The position numbers and the translations under genes were made by a program. The notes beneath the pieces are model-generated. The model saw nothing but the letters and a program-made list of their open reading frames with translations, had not been told where the DNA came from and ran no database searches. Below are positions 13,601-25,562 of a DNA stretch of 64,000 nucleotides, piece after piece; position 1 is the stretch's first letter; the number at the start of each line of letters is the position of its first letter. Source of the DNA: Zygaena filipendulae (lineage: Eukaryota > Arthropoda > Insecta > Lepidoptera > Zygaenidae); contig OU015659.1 in NCBI GenBank assembly GCA_907165275.2, positions 10,086,501 through 10,150,500 on the forward strand. Direction: 5' to 3'.

Positions 13601-16600
13601 GTGGAAAATATACTTGGGATGCTTCATGCTAGCAAAGAAGTGTTTTTGCTAGGACATTTGCTCTAACTTCCTCAGTAACCATGGCGCGCCTGCCCCGCCT
13701 ACATGTTCTCTCTAGTTAATTTATTTTCTCTGCGTTCGAAACCAAGCGGCACCCGCGACACTATACAAGCGAACTAATTCAACCCACTATTATTTCTGCT
13801 GCTGACTTTACACTACAGGCGCTCGGCTTATCGTTATAGCCCGCACACGTAGAATGTACGTGCATTTTTCGTAATTTTACAGAAGTAATACACCATAGGT
13901 ACTACAGACTATTGGTTAAATAAATGTGTTTTACGTTTTCACGCCTTATTACTCAACCGATCATCATTAATTTTTTTCTGTGCCCCTGAAATTAAATATT
14001 GTCAGGGGCACAGAAAAAGATCGAGGTCCAGGTCTTTTTATTAGGTACAGTTAATGTGGATATAAGCTAGTGATAGGTAACATAAGCGTTATAATTATTA
14101 CAATTTGCAACTGACTTTTGCTACCTGGCGGTCTAGAGCCGGGCAAGCAGTTCCGCGTGCGCAAGGTGCACGGCGGGCCGGGCTGCGGGCCGCTGCGGGA
14201 GGAGCGCGCGTGCCCCGTGGCGGCGGCGTGCCGCGCGCGCGGAGCGGGCTGGGCGGCGGGCGCGTGGGGGCCTTGCCGCCTGCCGCCCGCGCAGCGCTGC
14301 GGACCCGGCTACAGAGTGCGCAGTCAGTACACAGTCGGACTAACCCCGTTCATTCAAAGGCGTAAAGGCCCTGGTGCAAAAAAAAATACAGAGGCCCTTA
14401 CTGCTGCCCTAAGTGAACTGCTTAGGTTTGATCGAGTTAAAATATAAAATATGAATAAATAAATAAATAAATAACTGATAAAAACACGCCCAGACCAGAA
14501 AATAGAACCCTTCAGCCTTCACACAAAGTCCACCACCCACCGGGAAGCCGAAACCCTTGATTAGCGGGTAGGCATGGTGACCAACTGCACCAATCAGGGG
14601 CCGTATTTTTAAATCGCTTGAATTACTTTTCTCACCCGGAATTGCAAGATATGCATACGAATGCATAAAAAAATGTATGAGCATATGAATCTCGGATTCC
14701 GTGTGTGAAAGTGATTCGAACGATTCAAAAATACGACCCCTGATTGTCATTATTGTAGAAAGGAGTACAGTAAAGTTGTACGAATTTGACTTTTGAGTGT
14801 ACTGCAAATCGAGCTGTGGAAAGGAGTTTCAGTGTAAAGTTCTATGGATTTGAGTTTTGAGTGTGCAGCATACCGGGCTAATGTTAAGTTTCTGACGTCT
14901 ACCTAGACTATTTATTATTGCGTAGGTATCTGGTGCGGGTCGTCCTCGCACCGCGTGGAGGCGGGCGCGTGCGCCGGCCAGCCGGTGCCGCGCAGCGTGG
15001 CGCAGTGCCGCGTGCCCTGCGACCGCCCGCCGCCCGCGCTCACCTGCCACCTCGTATGCGAGGATCCCTTGAAGTGAGCATGGGAATTTTTGTTGAGAGA
15101 ATCTTTTTATTTTCTTTTGTTAGTAGTTGTTCGCCGCGGTTTCACCAGCGGTAATTTCGAAGTTACCGCGGTTTTTTTTTTTTATTTATTAGGTTTTCCA
15201 ACAATAAGTACAATGTTTATATATTATAGTAAATTCATGTAGAAATACTATGTTTATTGCCTCATTAGTTACAGTAGAAAACAACATGAACACGAAAGCA
15301 AAAGGATATAGATAGCCCATAAAATGAATTTCTTTTCGGCATACTAGATGTGATAGCCAAGTCAATGTCATTCTGATGGTCTTTATGTGTATATATTAAG
15401 TCATACATCCTAAAGAGAGAACAATAGATATTACAAACATCCATCCATCCAAACTTGGATGGAAAAGCTAGTAAGTTGGTATTGTAGTCAGTAGGTAATT
15501 TAGATTCGATTTCTTCGAATTATATAAGTTTTTTGGTAGTAAATATTGGTTATCGTTTGGTGATCTGACAGGAACTAGGGACTTTGTTTTGATCAAAGGG
15601 CACTAGCCCAAAGTGCCCACTAGGAAACAGGGGTCTGGCTATAATCTCTTCGCAACTACGAGTATTCCTTGATAAAAACCACTTAACAAATGGTAAATGT
15701 GCAAGTAATTTATTTTCTGATTTTAGTACTCAATGCTCCCTCTTTTTTCAGGTACTTGGACGCGTCAGATCCTGACGTTCCCAACTGTACGTGCAAGAAT
15801 GTGTCTTTGGAACTTTTGCCCGCTGATTCCGATTGCATTCTTCCTCCAGGGTAAATGATGTACTTATAAATAACAAAGCTGCATGCAATTCTTCCTGAGA
15901 TTGATTAAATAAATGTTTGTATCCTATTTTGCTACAGCTTAGAGTGCGGTGAAGGCAGGGCATTGAGAGCGGCGCGGTGCTTGGTTGGAGGTCGAGACGT
16001 TCCCATGGACGTCTGCAAGAAGTACCATCCACTTACAGGTATAGTTTGTTTCTGCTTTGGTAGAAAAGATGGCCAGTCTTGTTTATGAAATTTAAATTAA
16101 TTATTGATTCAGTCTGTTATATTGACAACAAATAACTTTTATATTGTGTCCAAAAGTGGACAGATTTCATTAAACTCCTGCACGACGAGTGTTGAGTAGT
16201 CTCTTTTAACTCGAGGCCCTACTTTCGTTCGACGCGATTTGCGATAAATCGGAACCTTTAGGTATCTCGTTTTTTTTATTTTTGTTGGTGTTTTGGCCTT
16301 TAGCCTATCGTATTTCTGTGCTACCAACTTCGTCAAGTTGACAATCTATAATATTTAACGCATAGAAAACTAAGGAATGAATATTACGAGGTCAATAAGA
16401 AGTCCTTTTGCGTGACGACGTGTGATACAGATTCCGTTCCTTAGTTTTCTAAGCGTTAACGATCATAAATTGTAAACTTGGCCACAGATAATATAATACT
16501 ATACTAGACTTGGCTCAGGGGGCAGTTCTTAATTTTTTTTTTTCTACCTGACAGACTAAATATAATTTTGATTTTCATATCCCGGCAACATGCGTATTGT

Positions 16601-19600
16601 AGGCCCCAACCGTGTGCGGGAAGCGTCCACGGACGGGTACACGTACGACGAGGAGTTCCCGTCGCTGGTGCGCGGCGCGTGCAGCGTGCGGTGCGCGCGG
16701 GACTGCGCGCTGGGGCCCTGGGGCGAGTGGGGGCCCTGCGCTGCCGAGCCGGGCTCCAGGGCCGCTTTCCGCTTCCGCACCAGGTACCTACTGTTACTTT
16801 CCGGGAGCAGGAACGTTAGTGCATGAATGAAATGAATGACTTTTTATTTTTTTTTATTAAATTAAATATATATTTTATTACACAGGAAAATATGCTGTTT
16901 CTAATAAGCTTCCATTAACAGTTGTACAAGATTCTATCAATATGACTTCTTTTAAATTATGTACCTATACTAACTTTTTTCTTATATAATACTTATTTCC
17001 AACCGTGGACATGGAAATTGGTTGAAAATACAGTGAATGTAAATATGATCTGCGCGGCAGGGAGGTGCTGGAGGAGGGGTCGGCGGGCGGGCGCGAGTGC
17101 GGCGCGACGCTGCAGCGCGCCACGTGCGCCGTGTCCGAGCCGCGCTGGGCGCTGGGCGAGTGGTCGCCGTGCACGCCGGAGCGCGCGCTGTGCGGCCGCG
17201 CGCTCGTCAACCGGACCGTCACGTGAGACTCGCGCGCATACAGAATAGAATAAAAGAACATACATACAGTCGAATATAGAGACTCCTCCTTTTTTAAAGT
17301 CAGTCAAAACTCTAAATAAGTAGGTACTATATTCAGTCCGTCAATTACATAGTTAATAGAAAATAATAGCTACGTTTTTTTTGTAATATTATTTTGATTA
17401 GGGAATAATTACTTATTATTAAAAAGTGCCGAAAATTACTGCGAAATTCAACGCAGTTGTTTATGCAAAATGAATGTGACGACGTAGTCTGCAAAAATAT
17501 CAATTTTTGTGTTGTTCCATGATTTATTAAGTCTTAATAGTCGATGTTGTTATAGACGGTGACGTCATGAGCGTTGGAAATACTCGTTTATGTTTGGTAT
17601 TTTTAACCCTTTTTTCTCTAATTTTATTTACAACTATATAATAATGTAAGCTATCGTATTAAAAAAACACCCATATACCTCATTGAACCGTCGATGAAGC
17701 TAGTCGAGTGAGCTATTTACACCAGTGTGTGTGTGTGTGTGTGTGTGTCAGTTGCGTGGACGAGCAGGCGCGGCCGCTGGACGCGCTGACGTGCGAGTCG
17801 TCGGGCGCGGGCCCGGCGCCGCCGCGCGAGGCCGCGTGCCGCGCGCCCTGCCCCGCCGACTGCGTGCTCAGCGACTGGTCCGAGTGGAGCCCCTGCGAGC
17901 AGGTGAACAGTCAAAGCCATCAAATTCTCAACAATGAGCCGTCCATAAAATTACGTCACACGTTAAGGGGGTCAACGAAGTGTGACATTGTGTAACAAGG
18001 GGTGGGAGGTGTCGGAGTTTCGTGACATCACATGACATTTACATTACCTACCTACTGAAACGTAAAACTGGAACGGTTGTTCCATTTTAAAAATGTGGTA
18101 TATATACTATAATATGTGAGGTTTCACGTATGTAGGTACAATCAAAACTATTGTGTATCGTTTTCAGACTAAGTGGGGCGGACGGCGCGACCGCACGCGC
18201 GTGATCCTGCGCCCCGCGGCCGAGGACGGCGTTCCGTGCCCCCCCGCGGTGTCCGCGGAGCCCTGTTCACCGCAGGCCTACTCTTGGCACATCACGCCGT
18301 GGGATGATTGTCAACCACTGGGTAAACACTGTTTTCAATACGTATTTATAAATAACGCCGATAAGCAAAAACTAGTTCTTCAATATTTCAAATTTTAAAT
18401 TTTTCGGTGATAACTGGTTGGTGCGTTCGGATCAAACGCCGCAAGACGTAGGTTCAAACCCTAACAATGAGTTTGAACTGTCGGTGAAGGAAAACATCGT
18501 GAGGAAACCATAGTATAGTGGTAGGGCACTTACTAGTGCCTGGCTGGCAAGCTACCACTTTCCAGTTGACACAAATCTGACGCCAAGCATCTACCTAACT
18601 GTGTGTTTCGGCAGCCTCACTTGAAAGCCAATTCCCATCCTTCCCATCCAGATTCAGATCCATCCATCTCAGATGTCTATGGGCGGCGGTAATCACTTAC
18701 CAGCTGGTGTGCCACCTGCCCTTTGTCCCCTATGACAAATAAAAGGTTGATCGTTCATTTGTCTTCTCCTCAGGAGGCTCCCCTTGCGGTGAAGGGGTAA
18801 AGAAGAGAGCCGTGCGATGCCTGCGAAGTGACGGTGTATTTGTCAACGACACCTTTTGTCCTGTAAGTTCATCTTTCTTTTTGCACTGCAGCTCATTTAC
18901 TTTACTAATCAGCAAACAATCTGTCGTTTCCTTTGAGCAGGTTAGTGATATTATGTTCAAACAAGATACTGTGGGCAACACGGAATCCGTCCTATGAGGA
19001 ATCCGATGAAAAAGGAATAAACCCTCGTTATGACTAATTAAGCAGTTATCTGCTAAAATAGGTAATAACAGGTCAGTTAACGTCACCTGCCAAGTTGACG
19101 ATCACGTAGTGATTACCTTCTCTGTGCTCTCTGTCTCTTTGATCGTTATTACAGGTTATTATTTTCGTCATGTTGTGATCATGAAAAATTGGCTAATATT
19201 TTTAGTGACGTAGAACTTGTACGTAACGTTTACTATGGGTACTGATATTATGCTCTAAATAATAACCTATATTATATCATAATATGAAAATTTTGAAAAT
19301 TACATAGTTTAATAACACGCCCGCACTGATCACATGACTTTTCCAACGGTGCGTGTCAGTCTGTGTAGGTCTTGAGATTCTAAACAATTTTGTCATTCCA
19401 AAATGCAACGTAATAGAGCCTCCTTGCATGAGCTCGCATCGCACCTTTGAAGTTACCGACTCGCCGCGGATTGGCCTCGCCGATACGGACATGTTTGCAA
19501 TACCACGGACGATAGTTCCCATGGTGCACACCGTGCTAAGCCAGCATAATGTGTACGTTCCCTAGAACGCGAGCGCGTCGGAGGCCCGCGAGTCGTGGTG

Positions 19601-22600
19601 CTACGTGCCGTGCGGCGTGGACTGCGAGCTGGGCGAGTGGGGCGCGTGGGATGCCAGCGCGTGCGCGTGCGGCGACGCCTCCACCGCTCGGCACATGCGC
19701 CGGACTAGGTACCTATACATATACTTATACCAAAGCCACGCTATGCCAAGCTGTTCTGTTACAAACTATAGGTAGTTCCCATGCGCAATAACATTGACGT
19801 AACTTAAACTATGTATTTAATGGAATAGAAAACTTAATATGAAATATCTTGTGAAAGGTTAAAATCAAACAAGTTCAGCCAGGCAGACAGGCAAACAGAT
19901 TTCTTTTCTCGCGGGAACTCCGAAATTAACGCTGTTGAAACCGTGGGGAACCTAGTCGGTTATAACTGTTATAAAAAGGTATAAAGAACTGGTATAAAAA
20001 GCGGTACGGTTTTGCAGACAGCGGCTGACGGCTGCGGTGTGGCCGGGCCGTGCGTGCGCAGCCAGCGAGCAGCGCGCGCCGTGCCCGCGCGAGCCCTGCA
20101 TGCGCCTCGTCGCGCGCCCCGCCCTCGGCTGCCATGTGCAGGTATGCGCTGCCAACAGTGGCGTGGCAAAGAGTGCCGTGCAACTCAAAGCTCAGGGGCC
20201 CTCTATGTGTATAATGGCTAACATTGTGCCATTATTGAAATATTACATACGTATTGAAATAACTTACCTACCTAAGTGATTAGTTTCCAGTTTTAATTCC
20301 ACGATTCTTCACCACAATGATAATTAGATTAACCATGTAAGTATTTGTTTCGGTGCAGACTGTATCGGGCAGGGAGGCGGACGGTGCGTGCGGCTGGGGC
20401 GTGAAGCTGTCGCACGCGCGCTGCGAGCTGTCCAGCGTGGACGACTCCGCCTCCACCGCCGCCGTGCTGCTGCAGCCCTGGCGCTGCGCCCCCGCACTGC
20501 CCGGGCGCATCATCGCGCCACCTCTGGACTACCAAGTATTATATTACCTATCTACTGATGATAACTTTTTTATACCTACACATCCACAATAGTTAACAGC
20601 ATAGCATGAATGTATTAAACTGTAGAAAATTCCAAACCGTAATATGACGCTGAAATCTTTCAGGGATGTAAAGCCTGAGTGTCACTCATAATACCACCAT
20701 AACATAATTTATTTCATAATGCGTCATGCAATCACAGAAGAATCACAGAAGTTAAGGCAAAACGCGTTCAGGAATTTAGATAAGGATACAGCTAAACGAA
20801 CAGAAGCCGTCAGATAGCGAAATCTGGGCTACAACAGGCGTAAACACACCTTTGAGCATTGTGGCACAAGGATTGAGGAGGCCTACCAATCATATAACCT
20901 ATACCTCTATATCTTTTTCTGCTAGGAGGAGCCATGCCAGGTGGAGTGCGGTTGCAAGGAGTCGGAGGTAGGCGCCGCAGGCCCGTGGGGTGCGTGGGGC
21001 CCGTGCCGTGGAGGCGCGCGCTCTCGCACCAGGCAACTGTTCGTACCACCTCGGCAAGCTTGTAGAACCGCCTCTAGGTGAGTGAACAAGCAATTGGGCA
21101 GAACTGCTTTAGGAGACGTCTATTCACATGTGTTTGATAATGATTGACGGCCGTGCTTTCTCGAACTGTCTATGGGACAAGTGAGGAAGACTCGTCGAGT
21201 ATTTGAAACGCGGGCACCTTTTCACGATTTCATTAGATTTGGTCCACGTTTCCTTATACGTGTCCAAGATAAAGAGAGATTTTGTTCTTAGCATATTATT
21301 TTCGTACATATTATTATACTAGCTGTGCCCCGCGGTTTCACCCGCGGAAATTTCGGAGTTTCCGCAGGAATTTCGGGATAAATAGTACCCTATGTCCTTC
21401 TCTGTATCTCTGACAACATGCGTACCAAACTTCATTATGATCGGTTCAGCCATTAAGGCGTGAAAGCGTAACAGACAGACAGCGTGACAGACAGAGTTAC
21501 TTTCGCATTTATAAAATAATATTAGTATTGTATTATCTGTGGTAAGGTATAGTATTATATTATCTGTGGTAAGGATAAGGATATTAGTAAGGATTATTGG
21601 TATCTATGTTTGCGTTCAGATACGTGACGATAGAGTGGGCGAACTGTACGGGCGAGGAAGGTGAAGTGGTGGACCTGCTTGCCACTGAGCCGAGGGACGC
21701 GACGCGCCATCGTCCGTCATTGGGCAACGACCACTTTCACAACGGATATATTGGTGAGAGAACAAGTTCACTAGTTCGCGTTTCAGGGTTTCTATAACGC
21801 TGATTGGCAGAATTTCTCACTGAAAACCAAATCACGTTTACGCTTAAGTTCTTCTTTAATCATCACCAGTTTATGATAGCCGTTTATTCTTGATTAACTC
21901 AGCCATTTTGGAGCATTAAATTATTATATTTGGAAAAGCTTAAAAACCATCATTTTAAAAATAGAACGTTGTTCGGGCTCATTTTATATTTTGCTTTTCA
22001 TTCCCATTTTCATAATTTGCAGCCTGAACAGAATCTAGTTTTCCCTCGATTGGTCTAATGAAAACTCAGCTATCATTTCTCTACTTCATTATTTTATTCT
22101 AATTCTTCAGTATTTTGAAGTAAATACTAAATACCATATCATTAAGAAGTAGCACTGACTATTCAAAGTACTGATATACGAGTACAGTAGGTATTGTTCA
22201 ACATATTGTGTGGTCTACAGAGGGCAGCAGCTCGCTCCTGGCCATAGTCTGGACCGCAACCATCATCCTCAGTTTTTATGGAGCTTTTGTGCTTTATCGT
22301 GGACTAATGAGGTAGGTAACCCATTTTTTAGTAACCCATTTGTTTTTAGTCACCTATAATACTAGTTTCATAAACTGAATATTTCAACTCCAAACATGGT
22401 TCACCTTATCACATAATCTACACTAATAGATATTAAAGAGATAAAGAGAAAAGATTTTTGTTTTTGTATCTTTGTCGTTACAACTCAAAAACTGCTACAC
22501 CGATTTCAAAAATTCTTTCACTTATGGGAAGCTACGGTAGTCCTGAGTGACATAGGGTATATTTTATCTCGAAATTCTTACGGGAACTCCGAAATTAACG

Positions 22601-22782
22601 CGGTTGAAACCACGGGGAACGGCTAATCAGATTATACCAACACTGGTCTTGGGATTAAGATATAACATACTGTATGGTTGGTTTAGTTTGCACACATCGT
22701 TTACACATTTACATAATAATCTTATTTTGCTTTTCCTAGATGTCTCAGAAGCAGAAAATTGAAGAGCATCACCAAAGTTTAA
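4616..22782 (+). CDS. THSD7A: Thrombospondin type-1 domain-containing protein 7 (THSD7A/7B-like), 3' 27 exons
   Basis: Membrane protein of the THSD7 family, made of tandem TSP1 modules; vertebrate THSD7A acts in endothelial migration and podocytes. Exons: 4616-4790, 5412-5519, 7205-7350, 8217-8372, 8624-8826, 9413-9518, 9845-10053, 10888-11083, 11870-12024, 12453-12565, 13279-13388, 14137-14322, 14926-15073, 15752-15850, 15938-16038, 16603-16783, 17061-17222, 17752-17902, 18168-18321, 18774-18862, 19566-19708, 20018-20141, 20359-20535, 20926-21077, 21620-21753, 22221-22311, 22740-22782. All junctions are GT-AG, phases agree, and 1,269 residues are read without a stop. At least 14 TSP1-type starts are visible, such as CEVGEWGEWGAC, CVVSAWGPWGPC, CALGPWGEWGPC and CVLSDWSEWSPC, alternating with CGxGxxxRxxxC segments as in THSD7. 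Exon 26 codes a membrane helix and exon 27 a short basic tail ending KLKSITKV. Vertebrate THSD7A is about 1,650 residues, so roughly the first 350, with the signal peptide, lie upstream of the window. Whether it is closer to 7A or 7B cannot be told here. Confidence 0.93.
6201..6545 (-). repeat. Two tandem 174-bp Helitron-related units
   Basis: The unit starting AGCTGTTCC at 6201 recurs at 6375, giving a period of 174. Each copy runs through CCGCGGGAATTCCGGG, TTAAGTTGGACCATATTA and ATCGCGGACAAACAACGTG. Single copies of the same unit occur at 1-180, about 49262-49440 and about 62320-62490. It lies in the intron between THSD7 exons 2 and 3. Confidence 0.7.
10070..10393 (-). mobile_element. MITE with GGGATGTTGACTA ends, carrying two CRE palindromes
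   Basis: The left end GGGATGTTGACTACTTTT and the right end AGTCAACATGCCC are inverted repeats. Sub-terminal sequence contains AGTCCGTC on both sides. Perfect TGACGTCA sites lie at 10218-10225 and 10261-10268. Further copies are at 50087-50387, 51337-51500 and about 57842-58115. It starts about 16 bases after the donor of THSD7 exon 7. Confidence 0.75.
10612..10833 (-). mobile_element. tRNA-derived SINE
   Basis: On the minus strand it has a tRNA-like head (GTTCGAATTCCGG), then TTTCCAGTCAGGGAG, then GATCTGTGTGTCGTGAAGTG and an AT-rich tail. This is the same body as the SINE at 2386-2621. It lies directly before THSD7 exon 8. Confidence 0.6.
11317..11705 (-). mobile_element. Two adjacent degenerate Helitron copies
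   Basis: CTAG plus the CCGCGG-type hairpin occur at 11317 and again at 11531. The first ends with ATAATATTAGTA at about 11527. Both are diverged and lie in the intron before THSD7 exon 9. Confidence 0.6.
12815..13075 (-). pseudogene. RTE-type LINE ORF fragment (C-terminal end)
   Basis: The minus strand reads AKRWTDDLVKVTGHHWFREA and nearby words that match the conserved C-terminus of lepidopteran RTE-type non-LTR retrotransposon ORFs (RWTDDLVKV). It is interrupted and has no reverse transcriptase core. An ATTT-type tail is seen at 13077-13100. Confidence 0.65.
14450..14592 (-). mobile_element. tRNA-derived SINE with (TTTA)n tail
   Basis: On the minus strand the head reads GTTGGTCACCATGCCTACCC followed by TTTCGGCTTCCCGGTGGG, a tRNA-like A/B box pair, and the tail is (TTTA)n. 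It lies in the intron after THSD7 exon 12, next to a foldback MITE. Confidence 0.6.
14595..14742. mobile_element. Foldback MITE, CAGGGGCCGTATTTT family
   Basis: The left arm CAGGGGCCGTATTTTTAAAT and right arm TTCAAAAATACGACCCCTG are inverted repeats enclosing an almost fully palindromic body. A longer copy of the family lies at 45083-45331. Confidence 0.7.
16357..16458. repeat. Small foldback repeat
   Basis: AACGCATAGAAAACTAAGGA on the left pairs with TCCTTAGTTTTCTAAGCGTT on the right. It is about 100 bases long and lies in the THSD7 intron before exon 16. Class unknown. Confidence 0.55.
17725..17748 (+). repeat. (GT)12 microsatellite abutting a splice acceptor
   Basis: Twelve GT units are followed directly by CAG and THSD7 exon 18 at 17752. 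The tract takes the place of the usual polypyrimidine tract. Confidence 0.9.
18401..18745 (+). mobile_element. SINE/LINE-tail element
   Basis: A tRNA-like segment with GTAGGTTCAAACCC is followed at 18680-18740 by ATCACTTACCAGCTGGTGTG, a widespread lepidopteran retroelement 3' end. The same 3' end lies inverted at 52640-52760. The element ends just before THSD7 exon 20. Confidence 0.55.
21319..21527 (-). mobile_element. Non-autonomous Helitron
   Basis: It has CTAG, the hairpin CCGCGGTTTCACCCGCGG, the internal words GGGATAAATAGTACCC and CAGACAGACAGCGTGACAG, and the distal ATAATATTAGTA. It is the usual family copy, diverged at the 5' end, and lies before THSD7 exon 25. Confidence 0.65.
22231..22311 (+). 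other. Transmembrane segment of the THSD7-like protein
   Basis: Exon 26 codes a run of about 22 hydrophobic residues, starting SLLAIVWTATIIL and ending AFVLY, followed by RGLMR and the basic tail CLRSRKLKSITKV from exon 27. This is the expected single C-terminal membrane anchor with a short positively charged cytoplasmic tail. The tail is much shorter than in human THSD7A. Confidence 0.85.
22421..22625 (+). mobile_element. Degenerate Helitron, plus orientation
   Basis: It starts near ACACTAATAGATATTAAAG and ends with GCGGTTGAAACCACGGGGAA followed by CGGCTAATC. It lies in the last THSD7 intron. Confidence 0.5.
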
Positions 22783-22915
22783 GCCGGTGAACGGATTAGG
22801 TTTCTTGGGACAAATTCTTCGGCCGGAGCCACTATATACCTCCGCCGTCCGCTCAGCTCTGTACTGGCGAACGATACTATACGACGTTTTGTTGTCTGTT
22901 TATGAATACTCCTAT

Positions 22916-22921
22916 AATAAA
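22916..22921 (+). promoter_or_regulatory. Polyadenylation signal of the THSD7-like gene
   Basis: An AATAAA hexamer lies 134 bases after the TAA stop at 22780-22782. It is the first canonical signal downstream. Confidence 0.6.
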
Positions 22922-23761
22922 TAATCTATCGTTTTTGTTGTTTATTTCCTAAATTTTAATCTGTTAAGTTTTTCACTATTACGTATTATTACCTATACCA
23001 AAGTGAAGTAGGTGAGAGTACCAAAGAGTTTCACTTGTTTCTTATTTTCAATATGCATTATGTTGTAGGTTTTCCGATATACTTACCGTCGAAATATATA
23101 ATATACAATAGCATATTCGTACATAATCATAATAATTGTATATGTATCTATATATCTATGTATCGTAATAATAATATCGCATCAACTGAGAACGCAGTTT
23201 ATAATGAATATTGTTAGTATATTGTATTTAAATAATTAAATTCATGTATTTAGCCAGCAAACAGTCTGTCCGCAGGAGTGCTTCCATGTTTTTATGACGT
23301 GTATAAGCTAATATAGAAGGTTTTTATATCTTATCCATGCTAATTTTTAGCGAACGGTCGGCCAGGCTTATTGGATTGACAATATTTGATCAAACACCAG
23401 CTATACGGGCGTAGCTGGCTCGTTAGTTTTGTAACAACCAAAGATGAAATTTAATATAAGCATTAAGCAAGTATTTAAGGCTCGATTATGGTGATCAGAT
23501 CTCAAGTTATCTCATAATTTTTTACCTACAATTTCGACATATTTTGTAGATAACCACTAACTGATATTATCTACTTACTATAATAACGCGAATGCTTTCG
23601 AAATTGTCACCAATCTTCATAAAAATAGGTAAAATAAAAATGCAGAATGAAACAATATTTTTCCTTCTTGAACACAAATGCAAGTGATATGAATACCGCC
23701 GGTTTTTTTTTCTAATCAGCAGTAAGCTAATGTGAACATGGCGGCGGTGGTTATTGTAATA

Positions 23762-24452
23762 CAGTGAAACCTGGTTAAGTGAGACATCAAGGGACCTGCA
23801 ATGTCGTTTCACTTATAGAGGTATTCCACTTACCCAGTGTCTCAGATATACAGGTATAAATAAATATCTGTCTCATTTACAGAGGGTTCCATTAATTTTT
23901 GTTACGAAGTTGCTTAACCCATGTTAGCAAACACTGTTCAAGTTCAGGATATTCTGATAAACGTACACGTTTTAGTTTTCCTTGTCCTTCAGAACATTGT
24001 GATTCAATTTTATGTTTACTCTGAATTATTCTACAAAGAGTAGATTTTGGCACATTAAATTCGGCACAAACTTCTTCGCGTGTCTTCCCACTTTCATAAA
24101 CGGATATTAACTTCAGTTTTTCACGTAATGATAACGAATGTAGCTTTCGTTTTGACATTTTTCAAATAAACATCTGTATGATAGTAAAGCGAAACTAAAA
24201 CTGAAGGTAATTGAAGCTCAAAATTTGTACTTACGTACTTGGAATTACGTGTGGAATTTGTGGGTAGAATAAGAATGAGTAAACAAACAATGTTATCTAT
24301 GATGATAAATCGAAAGAACAAATCCCAGATATAGAGGTTTACCTCGTCCCACTAACAGAGGTAATTCAGTGCCAAAGTGTTGGGACCTCAGCATGAGTTC
24401 CAGTTATGGAGGTTTCTCACTTATCCAGGTCCCACTTAACCAAGTTTCACTG
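23762..24452 (-). mobile_element. Internally deleted pogo/Tigger-type DNA transposon
   Basis: The ends are inverted: CAGTGAAACCTGGTTAAGTG on the left and, on the complement of the right end, CAGTGAAACTTGGTTAAGTG, each flanked by TA as in the Tc1/mariner/pogo superfamily. Sub-terminal CACTTA motifs repeat several times. At 691 bases it lacks the catalytic DDE domain and keeps only the N-terminal coding part. Confidence 0.85.
23892..24158 (-). CDS. CENP-B/Psq-type helix-turn-helix ORF of the Tigger derivative
   Basis: An 88-residue ORF: MSKRKLHSLSLREKLKLISV followed by a second helical region with EEVCAEFNVPKSTLCRI, the pattern of the CENP-B N-terminal (Psq-like) DNA-binding domain of pogo/Tigger transposases. 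It is cut after the start of the second DNA-binding half (LEQCLLTWVKQLR) by a stop, so there is no DDE nuclease. Such a protein could bind the element's ends without cutting them. It may equally be a decayed fragment; the frame is fully open, which is compatible with a recent deletion. Confidence 0.6.
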   Translation of the reverse strand: MSKRKLHSLSLREKLKLISVYESGKTREEVCAEFNVPKSTLCRIIQSKHKIESQCSEGQGKLKRVRLSEYPELEQCLLTWVKQLRNKN

Positions 24453-25562
24453 TAATAAAATGTCTTTGGTATAATAAACGAAGACTTGCGAAGTCGTGTA
24501 GGTACCTATATTCTTACGGTTCAATCTCGCTCTAAGGTCACAACAAACGACACAATAATTTTTATTAATTTGTGTATAAAGAAAATAAATACATAATATT
24601 CAAATCTATTTTCATGTCTATTTTGATATTACTCGTATATATGATTATAGTTACGTTTCATTTCGTCAGTAAAATATTATGTATATTGCAGTACAATTTA
24701 TACCAACACAAAAAGTTTTTAATTACAACTGTATTTATAAATGTAGGTATCATCGTTACTAAAGAAAACATTTCATGTACCTACGGTAAAATTAGATTTA
24801 TATCCACATTATTTGCCCAAAGTTAAGACTAGAGGAAGCTAGATCTAGCTCTGGCGACCGACCATTGACCTGACACATCATGCCACATATCAACGCTGTA
24901 ACTACGAAAACTGACTTTAATCTTTTGCAAATGAACTTTAGAACTAATTCTTATGATGTGGAATATGATAACTAGTGTTTATTATAACCGAGTTCGTTGC
25001 TGAAGGTATAAAGCCTCTTTGGCGCACAAATACCTTACCTTTAAAGTAGGTAGGTACGATTAGATTTATATGACCCTATTTATATTATGCGGATCGTACT
25101 GTATCATAGTCGTCTGTAACGGATTTTGTAATGTTTGCATTTAAACCAATGTATTGTGATGAGTACTTATTGTATTATGAAGTGAATGTGTTCTACTTTT
25201 CACCTTCTTTAGGGATTTTTTCAATCGTAACGTGACTTCTGACGTTTTTCTTCTTTCTCACAACTCTCGGAGAGTCATTTGTGATCGTGAATAAAAAGTA
25301 ACTATTGAACAAATTGTCTTCACTTGTTCATATTTAGTTATACGTAAAGCATGGGCACTGTGATCAATAGTCCAATTTTGAAAGCTTTAAGTCTACCTAA
25401 TATCCAACTAGCATCTAATGGCACTTAACCTTATGCTGAACTATAGCTAAAGGTTGCCTTAAATTAAAGAAACAAAACCTTTTGACGTCTTTTGTAACTT
25501 TACTTCTTAACGTTATGAAAACCGTTGTTACGTTATCAAAAATCAAAATATTATTATAGAAA

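Noticed and set aside
24572..24826. 84-codon hydrophobic frame
   Set aside because: AT-rich low-complexity translation without gene context.
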